Assembly: GCA_903882745.1 (NCBI GenBank)
Contig: CAIRYG010000005.1
Coordinates: 310,001 to 374,000 of the forward strand
Direction: 5' to 3'
Origin: an uncultured Gemmatimonadota bacterium
Lineage (GTDB): Bacteria > Gemmatimonadota > Gemmatimonadetes > Gemmatimonadales > Gemmatimonadaceae
Length of the DNA: 64,000 nucleotides
Shown here: positions 27,910 through 36,925 of the stretch, piece after piece
How positions within the stretch are numbered: the stretch's first letter is position 1
How the letters are laid out: each line of letters starts with the position of its first letter
Translations under genes and position numbers: made by a program
Notes under the pieces: generated by a model
The model's database searches: none
Told to the model about the DNA's origin: nothing
The model's input: the letters and a program-made list of their open reading frames with translations, nothing else

Positions 27910-28905
27910 ATGCGTCCCATTCGTTTGTTCACGCTCTGTTCGCTGATGGCGCTGGTCGCCGCCTGTTCGAGTTCGTCGCCCACGACGATCATCAACACGC
28001 CACCCGTCAGCACGCGCTTCACCATTCAAGTGATGTACCTGAGCACGCCAAGTGCGGCGTTCCAGGTCGCCATGGACTCGGCCGTCAAGCGCCTCACGGC
28101 AATCGTCACCTCGGGCCCGGCCGGCTATGCGACCACCATGAGCACGGCGGATGCGGCGAACTACACCACGCTCATCCGCAAGACGACCGCAAACGGCGGA
28201 TGCGGCCTCGGCAACGCGACGCTCTCCTCTGGTGCGTACCCGGGAATCGTGATTTTCGCGCAGGACACCGCCACCCTTGGGTCGTCGCTGATTATTGCGC
28301 AGGCGGGGCCCTGCCTCGTTCGCAACGGCGGGCTTCCGATCGTCGCCTCCATGCGATTCCGCACCGACTATCTCGCACCGCTGGCCAGCAACAACCAGTT
28401 GGTCGACGTCATGACGCACGAGATGTTGCACACCCTCGGCTTCAACTCGACGGTCTTTGGCACACGTCCGGATTCCATCACGCCGCTCATCACAGGCGCT
28501 GGGACGAATGCCACCGCGTTTCGCGGTGCCAACGCCAAGATTGCCTGCCTGACTTTCTCGCCGACGGTCACTGCCACCTGCTCGCCGACGATTCCGCTGG
28601 AGAATACCGGCGGGGGCGGAACGGCCGACGATCACTGGCGTGAATCGATCTTCAAGACGGAACTCATGACCGGCACGATTGAAGCCAAGGGCGTGAGAAT
28701 GCCGCTCTCGGCCATGACCCTCGGCGCGCTCGCAGACCTCGGCTACACGGTCACCGCCAGTCTCGCGGAGCCGTTCACGCTCCCCGTCGGCTCGTCGCCC
28801 CTCATGAACCTGCTCGCTGGCGACGTACCCGCCAACAGCGGAACGCCGATCCCCGAAACGATCATGCGCGCGGTCGGTGTCTTCCGCCCCGGACAGCAGC
28901 CGTAA
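27910..28905 (+). CDS. M8-type metzincin lipoprotein (short form)
   Basis: This protein of 331 residues is a paralogue of the M8 gene 1.8 kb upstream but has no Ig-like domains. The signal peptide ends in the lipobox LVAAC at about 19. The catalytic region shows HEMLHTLGF, DDHWRESIF and TELMTG in the M8 order, and shares the flanking segment PLENTGGGGTADDHWRE with its neighbour, which points to a local duplication. A bidirectional terminator follows its stop. Confidence 0.87.
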   Translation: MRPIRLFTLCSLMALVAACSSSSPTTIINTPPVSTRFTIQVMYLSTPSAAFQVAMDSAVKRLTAIVTSGPAGYATTMSTADAANYTTLIRKTTANGGCGLGNATLSSGAYPGIVIFAQDTATLGSSLIIAQAGPCLVRNGGLPIVASMRFRTDYLAPLASNNQLVDVMTHEMLHTLGFNSTVFGTRPDSITPLITGAGTNATAFRGANAKIACLTFSPTVTATCSPTIPLENTGGGGTADDHWRESIFKTELMTGTIEAKGVRMPLSAMTLGALADLGYTVTASLAEPFTLPVGSSPLMNLLAGDVPANSGTPIPETIMRAVGVFRPGQQP

Positions 28906-28919
28906 CGCACCACGAAAAA

Positions 28920-28956
28920 AAAGCGGGCCGGCCCAATCGATGGGCTGGCCCGCTTT
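28920..28956. terminator. Bidirectional terminator between the M8 gene and lon
   Basis: A 16-bp stem with one G-T pair (28920-28935 with 28941-28956, five-base loop) is preceded on the plus strand by eight A residues. Read on the minus strand it is followed by a T run and is a strong terminator for lon; on the plus strand a shorter T-containing tail follows. Confidence 0.85.
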
Positions 28957-28971
28957 CGTGTATCGTGGACA

Positions 28972-31524
28972 CTAGATGACCTGTAGCTGCGGCTCCGTCT
29001 CGGATTCCGGCACGAGTGCCAACTTCAGCACATCCTCGAGCGTCTCCGCCAGATGGAAGGTGAGCTGCTTCTTGGCTTCTTCCGGCACGTCCTCAAGATC
29101 CGCCTCGTTCTCCTTGGGAAGCACGATGGTCTTGATGCCGGCCCGCAGTGCGCCGAGTACTTTTTCCTTGACGCCGCCAATCGGCAGCACACGACCGCGC
29201 AACGTGATCTCACCGGTCATGGCGAGGTCCTTTCGCACAGGACGTCCGGTCATCTCGCTCGCGAGCGCCGTGGCGATCGCTACACCGGCCGACGGTCCGT
29301 CCTTCGGGATCGCTCCCTGCGGGACGTGGATGTGTGTTTCCACCGCGCCCAGTCGTGACCGCGGAATGCCAAGGCGGACGGCGTTGTTCGTGACGTAGGT
29401 GAAGGCTGCGCGCGCCGACTCCTTCATGACATCGCCGAGTTGGCCGGTCAGGATCAAGGCGACCGGGCCACCGCCGTTACTCGCACTCGTTGACCCGTCG
29501 ACCGAGACCGGCGCTTCGAGGCGGCGCGTGCTCGCCTCCACGAACATGATGTCGCCGCCCATCGGCGTGTAGTACATGCCGGTGGCGATGCCCACCTCGT
29601 GGTGCGCGTTGGCTTTTTCGGGGCGCACTTTCGGGCGCCCGAGCAGCTCACGCACTTCCTCAGCGGAAATCACGCCGTCTTCAATGCCGGTGTGCGCACT
29701 CTTGCTCGCGATGCGACGCGCCACCTTGCGGGTCACCGCGCCAATCTCGCGCTCGAGCTGACGCACACCACTCTCGCGGGTGTAGTTCGACACCAGGCTC
29801 GCGACGGCTTCGTCGGTGAAGACGACCTTCTTCTCGCCGAGTCCCGAATCTTCGAGCTGACGCGGGATCAAATACTTCTTGGCAATCTCCGACTTCTCAC
29901 GCTCGGTGTATCCGGCAAAGTCCACGACTTCCATACGGTCGAGTAGCGGACCGGGGATGTTCTGAATGAAGTTCGCCGTCGCGATGAAGATGACTTCGCT
30001 GAGGTCGAACGGCACGCCGACGTAGTGGTCGGTAAAGCTGTCGTTCTGCGCGGGGTCGAGCACCTCGAGCAGCGCACTCGACGGATCGCCCTGGAAGCTG
30101 ACGCCGAGCTTGTCGATTTCGTCGAGCAGAAACACAGGGTTCTTGGTGCCGGCCTGCTTCATCCCCTGAATCACGCGGCCAGGCATCGCGCCCACGTACG
30201 TGCGCCGATGTCCGCGAATATCCGCTTCGTCGCGCGCGCCGCCCAAGGCCACGCGCACGTACTCGCGGTCGAGGGAGCGCGCGATGCTCTTAGCAATCGA
30301 CGTCTTGCCCACACCCGGGGGGCCGACGAACAAGAGAATCGGGCCTTTGGCCATCGCGCGGCTCTTGGCCTCACGCTGGTCGGTGATCGGGCGCGACTCA
30401 TCGTCGGCCTTACTCAAACTCGGCGTTGCCGTCTCCTTGGACGCACGAAGCTTGGCGGCGGGAAACTCGCCCGTGGTCGCAATCTCTTCGGCCATTTGCT
30501 GCGCGCGAAGCTGACGGACCGCCAGGAACTCGAGCACCCGATCCTTCACGTCCTTCAGGCCATAGTGGTCTTCGTCGAGCACCGTGATGGCGTGCGAGAG
30601 ATCCAGCTGGTCGTCGCTCCGCTTGTTCCACGGGAGCTCGGCCATCCATTCCAAATACGTGCGGATGACCTGCGCTTCCATGGACTCGCGTCCCGAGCGT
30701 TCCAGTCGGCCGAGCTCTCGCTCGACTTCAATCCGCGCCTGCTTGGGGAGTTCGAGCTTGTTCAACTTCTCCCGGAGTTCGGCGATTTCTTTGTTCTGAT
30801 CATCGTCGCCGAGCTCCTTCTGAATGGCTTTGATCTGCTCGCGCAGGAACATCTCGCGCTGACGTTCGCCGAGTTCTTCCTGCACCTGCGACTTGATCTC
30901 CTCCTGGGCTTCGAGCAGGGAGATCTGACGCTGCACATGCACGAGCACGCGGCGGAGTCGCTCTTCAACGGAGAGCGTTTCGAGCAGCCCCTGCTTTTCG
31001 GGGACGGTGAGTTCGATGTATCCGGCCACGAGGTCGGCAAACTTCCCTGGCTCGGTGACCGAATCGAGGACCTGGTGCACGACCTCCTCGGGCAGCCCAC
31101 GGCGCTCGCCCAGTTCAGCGGCGCGTTCGCGGATTTCCTTATGGAGGGCCTCGAAGGCGGCATCCTTGTCGTCGAGGGGGGACATCTCCTCGGTGTCCAT
31201 CACGACGGCCGACAGGAACCCGTCGCCCTGCGTGAACTGGAGGGCGGTGGCGCGCTGTTCACCCTGGAGGAGGAGCTGCACACCGCCGAGTCCGCGCTGG
31301 ACCTGCCCAATGCGCGCGACCACACCCATAGAGTACAGGATGTCGGAGGTGGGTTCTTCGGAGTTATCACGTTGCGCCACGGCAAAGACGAGGCGATCCC
31401 CCTTGAGGGCTGCCTCGATGGCGCGCAATGTGCCCGGACGCCCCGCCGCGATGGGCGCGGTGAGTCCGGGAAAGATGACCGTCCCGCGGAGCGGGAGGAC
31501 GGGCAGGGTCTGGCGAGTGCTCAT
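28972..31524 (-). CDS. lon: ATP-dependent protease Lon
   Basis: This LonA of 850 residues is of usual size. The N-terminal substrate domain begins LPVLPLRGTVIFPGLTAPIAAG. The AAA+ module has Walker A GPPGVGKTS and Walker B FLLDEIDKLG. The C-terminal peptidase has the catalytic Ser in KDGPSAGVAIATALAS and Lys about 43 residues later in GGVKEKVLGALRAG. It degrades misfolded and regulatory proteins in the cytoplasm. AAGGAGA stands about nine bases before the ATG. The insert between the two AAA+ helices (KETATPSLSKADDESRPI) is somewhat long. Confidence 0.96.
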   Translation of the reverse strand: MSTRQTLPVLPLRGTVIFPGLTAPIAAGRPGTLRAIEAALKGDRLVFAVAQRDNSEEPTSDILYSMGVVARIGQVQRGLGGVQLLLQGEQRATALQFTQGDGFLSAVVMDTEEMSPLDDKDAAFEALHKEIRERAAELGERRGLPEEVVHQVLDSVTEPGKFADLVAGYIELTVPEKQGLLETLSVEERLRRVLVHVQRQISLLEAQEEIKSQVQEELGERQREMFLREQIKAIQKELGDDDQNKEIAELREKLNKLELPKQARIEVERELGRLERSGRESMEAQVIRTYLEWMAELPWNKRSDDQLDLSHAITVLDEDHYGLKDVKDRVLEFLAVRQLRAQQMAEEIATTGEFPAAKLRASKETATPSLSKADDESRPITDQREAKSRAMAKGPILLFVGPPGVGKTSIAKSIARSLDREYVRVALGGARDEADIRGHRRTYVGAMPGRVIQGMKQAGTKNPVFLLDEIDKLGVSFQGDPSSALLEVLDPAQNDSFTDHYVGVPFDLSEVIFIATANFIQNIPGPLLDRMEVVDFAGYTEREKSEIAKKYLIPRQLEDSGLGEKKVVFTDEAVASLVSNYTRESGVRQLEREIGAVTRKVARRIASKSAHTGIEDGVISAEEVRELLGRPKVRPEKANAHHEVGIATGMYYTPMGGDIMFVEASTRRLEAPVSVDGSTSASNGGGPVALILTGQLGDVMKESARAAFTYVTNNAVRLGIPRSRLGAVETHIHVPQGAIPKDGPSAGVAIATALASEMTGRPVRKDLAMTGEITLRGRVLPIGGVKEKVLGALRAGIKTIVLPKENEADLEDVPEEAKKQLTFHLAETLEDVLKLALVPESETEPQLQVI

Positions 31525-31751
31525 CTGAAAGACTTCTCCTTCGTGCCGAAACCAGCGGATGGTGGCCGGGTAATGGACGGGACCCGGGAATGCGATATTT
31601 CAATGCAAACCTTGAGCCACACTGACTTACGACATAACGGCACAGTTTGCAACTTTCGTATGCCTTCGTGACGTAGGGACTGTCAGGATGGACACTAGCC
31701 CGAGCTGTTGTCTATTAAACTACGTGTGCCGATTGCCCCCCACCCGACCCA
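31525..31751. promoter_or_regulatory. Divergent promoter region, lon / Ser-Thr kinase
   Basis: The 227-base gap is the AT-richest stretch nearby. On the plus strand TATTAA and TAAACT (31713-31721) are -10-like, about 30 bases before the GTG start of the kinase gene. On the minus strand several A/T-rich patches precede the lon ribosome-binding site, but no heat-shock-type promoter or CIRCE element was recognised. Confidence 0.4.
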
Positions 31752-33728
31752 GTGCCTGTGGAAGACCCGAAGATCACGCAGTCTGACTCCGAGTTACGCT
31801 CCCATGTGGCGCGCACGCTCGAAGCCACCTATGAGCTAGACCGCGAGATCGGGCGCGGGGGCATGGGGATCGTCTACCGGGCCAAGGACAAGCGACTCAA
31901 GCGCCCCGTCGCCATCAAGCTGCTACCACCCGAGCTCGCGTTCCGTTCCGAAATTCGCTCGCGGTTCCTGCGCGAAGCAGAAACCGCTGCGCAGCTCTCG
32001 CACCCGTGCATCGTTCCGATCTACAGCGTCGATGAGAAGGACGGGCTGGTGTACTTCGTGATGGCGTTTGTGGACGGCGATAATCTGGCCAAGCGCATCC
32101 ACGATCGCGGGCCGATGGATCCGGACGAGGTACGCCGCATCCTCTGCGATGTGGGTGATGCGCTCGACTACGCCCATCGGCAGGGAGTGGTGCACCGCGA
32201 CATCAAGCCCGACAACATCCTCCTCGACGGACCGAACGGTCGCCCAATGGTCACCGACTTCGGCATCGCGCGCGCAATCACCGATGGGGGGAGTGCGCGG
32301 CTCACAGCCACCGGCATCGCCATTGGGACCCCAGCGTTCATGAGTCCGGAGCAGAGCGCGGGCGACCGCGAACTGGACGGCCGGAGTGATCTCTACTCGC
32401 TTGGCGTCGTCGCCTATCAGATGCTGTGCGGCGATCTCCCGTTCAACGCGACCAACACCCCGGCACTCCTCGTCAAGCATCTGAGTGAGCGGCCGGTTTC
32501 CATCGACCAGCGCCGCGCCAACATTCCGCCGGACCTCGCGCGGGCGGTGATGCTCTGCCTCGAGAAGAGTCCGGACGATCGCTTTCCGAGCGCTGCCGCG
32601 TTCGTCACTGCGCTCGATAGCGGTGACGTGCCGAGCCTCCCTGTGGCGCGGTCGGCGTCGGAAGCCGCGCAGCCCTCTGCGAGCGGATACACCCCAGACT
32701 CGGCGGAGATCGATCGCTGGTATCGCCCCCCGGTGCAGGAGTTCCGCAAACGTCTTGGGCCATTCCTCCTTATGGGAGCGGCCACGATCCTGATTCGGAT
32801 ACTCGGCGGACCAGACTTCGTCGGCGTGACGGGGCTGTGGGGCGTGTACCTCGCCTACAAGTACGCCCGCCTCTGGAGCGAAGGGTACGACTGGCACGAT
32901 GTCTTCAAGGAACCCCGTGACCGGTTATTCCTCGACTTCATGATTGAGCGCGCCGAGGATGTGGAAGCGCTCTGGAATTCGAAGAAGCGCGACCGAGTGC
33001 GTAACCGTCAACGGCTGAGCTTTGGGAAACCTGGGTTGTTTGAACCGGCCGGCGAACCGCCCGCGCGCGGCACCAGTAATCGCGAGAATACGCCGCGCAC
33101 CTCAGCGTTTGCCTCGCCTTTTACCTCGCCACTTGCTTCGCCAGTTGCTTCGCCGCTTGCCTCGGGGCCGCACGCGGCCGTGGCGCGTCAGGCGCAGACC
33201 GACCGCGATGAGATTGCGCGATTGATTGATCAGTTGCCGAGCACTGACCGCGATCGCGTGCGTGATGTGCCCGCGGTCGCCGGCCGGCTCTCGCAGTCGA
33301 TTCTCGAACTTACCGCGGCGCTTGGGGATATCGACCGCTCGTCTGACGGACAGTCGTCGCAGACGTTGGAGGCGGAAATCACGCTGTTGGAATCGCAGGC
33401 CAACCCGCTCGAGGGGAGCGCGAGCGAGGAGCGCGTGCGCCGTTTGGCGGCGCTGAAACGTCAGCGGCGCGTGCTGGCGCAACTCGACGTACGCCGCGGC
33501 GAGCTCGTGGGAAAGCTCGACACGTTGGCGGTCGCCCTGCAGAACATCAAGCTCGATGTGTTGCGTCTGTCTACCGGCGCTCGCTCGTGGCAGCAGGTGA
33601 CCTCGGTAGCCGAGCACGCACTCGCGTTAGCCAAGGAGATCGACACGGCGGTGTATGTGGCCGATGAACTGAATCGCCTGAATCCGAGGAGCTCCGGCGC
33701 TCCGCGCGTCGACGCGAATCGTCGGTGA
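31752..33728 (+). CDS. Transmembrane Ser/Thr protein kinase with coiled-coil tail
   Basis: This protein of 658 residues has an N-terminal bacterial Hanks-type kinase: Gly loop IGRGGMGIVYRA, ATP-binding K56, catalytic HRDIKPDN with D150, and DFG at 169-171. One or two membrane segments lie near 335-370 (LGPFLLMGAATILIRIL and VTGLWGVYLAYKYARLW). After a Ser/Pro/Ala repeat linker (about 450-475) comes a charged helical domain of about 180 residues ending ALALAKEIDTAVYVADELNRL. There is no PASTA or other known sensor domain. The start is GTG. The stop overlaps the start of a paralogous kinase. Confidence 0.9.
   Translation: MPVEDPKITQSDSELRSHVARTLEATYELDREIGRGGMGIVYRAKDKRLKRPVAIKLLPPELAFRSEIRSRFLREAETAAQLSHPCIVPIYSVDEKDGLVYFVMAFVDGDNLAKRIHDRGPMDPDEVRRILCDVGDALDYAHRQGVVHRDIKPDNILLDGPNGRPMVTDFGIARAITDGGSARLTATGIAIGTPAFMSPEQSAGDRELDGRSDLYSLGVVAYQMLCGDLPFNATNTPALLVKHLSERPVSIDQRRANIPPDLARAVMLCLEKSPDDRFPSAAAFVTALDSGDVPSLPVARSASEAAQPSASGYTPDSAEIDRWYRPPVQEFRKRLGPFLLMGAATILIRILGGPDFVGVTGLWGVYLAYKYARLWSEGYDWHDVFKEPRDRLFLDFMIERAEDVEALWNSKKRDRVRNRQRLSFGKPGLFEPAGEPPARGTSNRENTPRTSAFASPFTSPLASPVASPLASGPHAAVARQAQTDRDEIARLIDQLPSTDRDRVRDVPAVAGRLSQSILELTAALGDIDRSSDGQSSQTLEAEITLLESQANPLEGSASEERVRRLAALKRQRRVLAQLDVRRGELVGKLDTLAVALQNIKLDVLRLSTGARSWQQVTSVAEHALALAKEIDTAVYVADELNRLNPRSSGAPRVDANRR
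33109..33165 (+). repeat. 12-base tandem repeat in the kinase linker
   Basis: Units resembling TTGCTTCGCCAG are repeated about 4.7 times, two of them nearly identical (33133-33144 and 33145-33156). They encode Ser-Pro-Leu/Val-Ala units between the membrane region and the coiled-coil domain. Confidence 0.75.
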
Positions 33729-35572
33729 ACGCGCGCGAGCAGCAGGTGCTCCGCGAACGGGTCGAGAAGGCGGTTGGCACGCTCTTCACGATTGAGGCGG
33801 AGATCGGGCGCGGGGGCATGGCCGTGGTGTATCGCGCGGTGGATGTTCGGCTGCGTCGGAAGGTGGCGCTCAAGGTGCTGCCGCCTGAACTCGCCTTCCG
33901 CGAGGATGTGAAGTCCCGCTTTCTGCGTGAGGCGCAGATGGCGGCCCAGCTCTCGCATCCCAACATTGTCCCCATCTTTGCCGTCGATGAACACGAGGGC
34001 ATCGTGTACTTCGCCATGGGGCTTGTCGACGGGGAGACGCTCGCGCAGCAACTGGCCCGCGACCCGCACCCTGATCTTGTCACCGTGCGGCGCGTGCTGC
34101 GCGAGGTGGCGGACGCCCTCGCCTACGCGCACAGCCATGGGCTCGTGCATCGTGACGTGAAGCCCGACAACATTCTGATTGAACGGGCCACGGGGCAGGC
34201 GCGCGTCTCGGATTTTGGCATTGCGCGCGCAGCCGAAGGGGACGGGCGTCTGACGGTCACGGGGATCGCCGTCGGCACCCCGGCGTACATGAGTCCCGAG
34301 CAGGCCATGGGAGAGCGCGAGATCGATGGTCGCGCCGATCTCTATGCCCTGGGTGTGGTTGGCTATCAGATGTTGGCCGGCTCGCTGCCTTTTCGTGCGG
34401 GGAACACCCCGGCGATGCTCATGAAGCACATCAGCGAGCAACCGCGGCCATTGCATGAGGTGCGCCCGGATCTACCGGCGAACCTCGTGCACGCGATCGA
34501 GCGGGCGATGGCCAAGGGGAAGGGCGATCGGTGGCCCGACGCCATGGCGTTCCGCGAGGCGCTCGGTGACGACGCCATTGTGGCCCGCACGTCCGACTAC
34601 GACGAGATGAAGGCGCTCTGGAAGGCGCAGGCCGGCGAATACCGCGTGGGGCGTCGGGTGGCGCGCGCCGAGCGAAAAGCGCTCCGCGCCAGCGCACGAC
34701 TCGACGGTGGCGCCGATATCCGCGCGCTGATGGACGACGCCCGGCAGTCCCCTGAGGAGCGGATCCGCGCTTTTCAGAAGAAGTTTTGGAGCTCGGTGCT
34801 GACGATTGGCTTTTTGTTTGTCATCAATCTCATGAAACCGCAGTGGTTTCCGTGGTTCATTTTCCCGGCGCTGGCTTTCAGTGTTGGTTTGGGCAAGCGA
34901 CTTGTCGGGATGTTGATCGACGGCATTCCCTTTGCGCGGGTGCTGCAGCGCCAGCCGATTGCCTCGGCCGCCGCCCCTCGCGCCCCTGGTGTCTCTAGCG
35001 CGGTGGGGTCGCCGAGCAGCCAGCCTGACACCCGTGGGGTGAGTGCGGCGGTGCTGGACGGCCCCGTGGGCCGAACGGTGCGCGAGGCACAGGAGGCACG
35101 GGCCGAGATCCGCGATGTGCTGGCACGACTCCCCGAAGCGGAGCGTCAGCTCTTGCCGAAGGAGGTGCTCCCGACCGTTGACGCCCTCGCGGAGCGGATT
35201 TTCTCGCTCGGCGCATCGCTGCATCAGTTAGAGACCGATGCGTCGGTGTTCGCGATCGAGAAACTCGAGCATCGCATTGCCGACGCGCGGGCGACCACCG
35301 ACGGTTCGTCGGCGCGGGCGCGCCTGCTGGAGTTGCTTGAGCGACAGCTGGTGACCGTGCGCGCGCTGGCGGCGACGCGCGACACCGTGCGCGGTCAGCT
35401 CGAGAGTGCGAGCACTGTGCTTGAAACCATGCGGCTCGACCTCCTCACGCTCCGGAGTAGCGGCCTGGACACGCGGATGGCATCGAGCGCCGAGGCCACG
35501 CAGCAGGCGCGGGCGCTCTCGCGCGACATTGCCCGCGCCATTGAAGCAGCGGACGAGGTGCGGCGGATCTGA
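33725..35572 (+). CDS. Transmembrane Ser/Thr protein kinase, paralogue of the preceding gene
   Basis: This protein of 615 residues has the same layout as its neighbour: Gly loop IGRGGMAVVYRA, K50 in VALKVLPPEL, HRDVKPDN with D144, DFG with D163, then a hydrophobic region (about 355-400, VLTIGFLFVINLMK and WFPWFIFPALAFSVGLG), a Pro/Ser linker, and a helical tail ending ARALSRDIARAIEAADEVRRI that matches the tail of the first kinase. The GTG start overlaps the previous stop (GTGA). The shared tail is probably a dimerisation or partner-binding domain. Both kinases have intact catalytic residues. Confidence 0.9.
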   Translation: MNAREQQVLRERVEKAVGTLFTIEAEIGRGGMAVVYRAVDVRLRRKVALKVLPPELAFREDVKSRFLREAQMAAQLSHPNIVPIFAVDEHEGIVYFAMGLVDGETLAQQLARDPHPDLVTVRRVLREVADALAYAHSHGLVHRDVKPDNILIERATGQARVSDFGIARAAEGDGRLTVTGIAVGTPAYMSPEQAMGEREIDGRADLYALGVVGYQMLAGSLPFRAGNTPAMLMKHISEQPRPLHEVRPDLPANLVHAIERAMAKGKGDRWPDAMAFREALGDDAIVARTSDYDEMKALWKAQAGEYRVGRRVARAERKALRASARLDGGADIRALMDDARQSPEERIRAFQKKFWSSVLTIGFLFVINLMKPQWFPWFIFPALAFSVGLGKRLVGMLIDGIPFARVLQRQPIASAAAPRAPGVSSAVGSPSSQPDTRGVSAAVLDGPVGRTVREAQEARAEIRDVLARLPEAERQLLPKEVLPTVDALAERIFSLGASLHQLETDASVFAIEKLEHRIADARATTDGSSARARLLELLERQLVTVRALAATRDTVRGQLESASTVLETMRLDLLTLRSSGLDTRMASSAEATQQARALSRDIARAIEAADEVRRI

Positions 35573-35712
35573 GGGTACGAGCCCCCCTTTGGTCTCTCTG
35601 GACCCTAGCGGAAATCTCAAAAAGTGGTATCCTTACGGGTCAGGGCCCTCGATCGGCGGGGGTTTTGGCATATCCTGTTGTCTGACAATGGTTTAGCACG
35701 GGGCGTCCAGAA

Positions 35713-36870
35713 TTGACTGCACCGATTACTCCGACACTTCCTGTCTTCACGCCGCCGCCGGCCCCGCCGGCTCCTCCGGTGCATGTTCGCTTTCCCATCA
35801 CGTGGTTGATGGCGAACGCGTCAGCACCGGTACAGTATCGCGCCATTATTGAGGTAGCGAAGCTCGCGGATAAGGTTCCGCCTGAGTTTCACCTCCTCCC
35901 GATGACGTACCGGCCGGCGCTTGAACTCGCGATCCGCCAGTTTGGCGATGGCATTTGGAACAACGCCATGCTCACCTTGCCTCACCGCGGCGACGGGGTC
36001 GAGGGGGTGGGGACGATCAATGCGTTCAACCGGTTGCTGGAATACGGATGGAGCAAAGACGCTCCGGCGGTGCATCAGGCGCGGAAGATTCTGTTCCGCC
36101 TGTTGGCCGAGGACGATGATCCTGCCTTGTTGTTCGAGTTTGCACCGGCCGTCGGTCCCAAGAGCAAGCCGATGGAGGAAGAAACCCGGTTGATGCTCCG
36201 CCAGACGCTTCGCGAAGCGGCGGGCGCGGCGTTGGCGCAGGCCGGCTACGAAGCAGACCCGCGGTTGCGTGGGATGGCACGGCGTACGCTTGAGCGCACG
36301 ATGGACTTTTTGCGCTCGCCGCTTGGCGCCAAGCCGTGGATTCGCATCGGGAATCAGCAGGTCCTTTCGCCTGACGCCTTCCCGCCCAGCATTCATGCGC
36401 TTCGGATGTACGCGCATATGCCGCTCTTCCGGACGGAGCACTACGAGGGCATGGAAATGCTGTACCGCTGGCTCTGCCGCGCATTGCCGCGCCAAGAGCA
36501 GATGCAGCAGGTAGGCAAGAAGATCCTCGAGGTGCCGCTCTTTGTGATGGGTGACCGTCTGCCGCACCGCAATGCGGTGGAGGCCGATGTGCCGGCCGCG
36601 ATCGCCTGGCTCGAGCTCATGGCGCGACTTGGCTTCCTCAAGCGCAACGAAAACTGGCTCAAGATGTACGAGCGGTTCGTGGACGATTGCGACCGGACCG
36701 GTGTCTGGCACCCGCATAAAGGGATGGCGAGTCCCAAGACTACGGCGCCGTGGGTCTGGTCGTCGTATCCGCTGGAGCCGGTACACGGTGGCGATGAGCG
36801 GTGGTGTGATATCACCTTCCGCATCGGGTTGATCGCGCGATTGATCGGCCGTCCCATCGACCTTATCTGA
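35713..36870 (+). CDS. Unrecognised cytoplasmic protein (385 aa)
   Basis: I cannot assign a family with confidence. After a Pro-rich start (PPPAPPAPP, residues 13-21) the protein is helical. The pattern of paired helices with Trp/Tyr-rich ends (YRPALELAIRQFGDGIW, INAFNRLLEYGWSKD, HPHKGMASPKTTAPWVWSSYPLEP) recalls alpha-alpha barrels such as terpene-cyclase-like or glycan-acting proteins. No DxDD or QW signature is complete. The start is TTG, with no better option upstream. It stands alone, 140 bases after the kinases and 55 bases before the hydrolase gene. Confidence 0.75.
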   Translation: MTAPITPTLPVFTPPPAPPAPPVHVRFPITWLMANASAPVQYRAIIEVAKLADKVPPEFHLLPMTYRPALELAIRQFGDGIWNNAMLTLPHRGDGVEGVGTINAFNRLLEYGWSKDAPAVHQARKILFRLLAEDDDPALLFEFAPAVGPKSKPMEEETRLMLRQTLREAAGAALAQAGYEADPRLRGMARRTLERTMDFLRSPLGAKPWIRIGNQQVLSPDAFPPSIHALRMYAHMPLFRTEHYEGMEMLYRWLCRALPRQEQMQQVGKKILEVPLFVMGDRLPHRNAVEADVPAAIAWLELMARLGFLKRNENWLKMYERFVDDCDRTGVWHPHKGMASPKTTAPWVWSSYPLEPVHGGDERWCDITFRIGLIARLIGRPIDLI

Positions 36871-36925
36871 TTGGCGCAGGCGCGGCGGCGATCCGCCGCG
36901 CCTGAGGCCGTCGCTCCACACCGCC

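Noticed and set aside
30025..31671. A 548-codon plus-strand frame opposite lon
   Set aside because: It is antisense to Lon, has no protein-like motifs, and the shadow arises from codon bias.
31525..31751. A heat-shock (CIRCE or sigma32) promoter for lon
   Set aside because: No TTAGCACTC-type inverted repeat and no CTTGAA/CCCCAT pair at proper spacing could be found.
33109..33165. Tandem repeats as a possible CRISPR array
   Set aside because: Units are 12 bases, contiguous with no spacers, and in frame within a kinase linker.
31752..35572. Tandem kinases as part of a phage-defence or mobile island
   Set aside because: Base composition and codon use match the neighbours, and no integrase, direct repeats or defence partner genes were seen.
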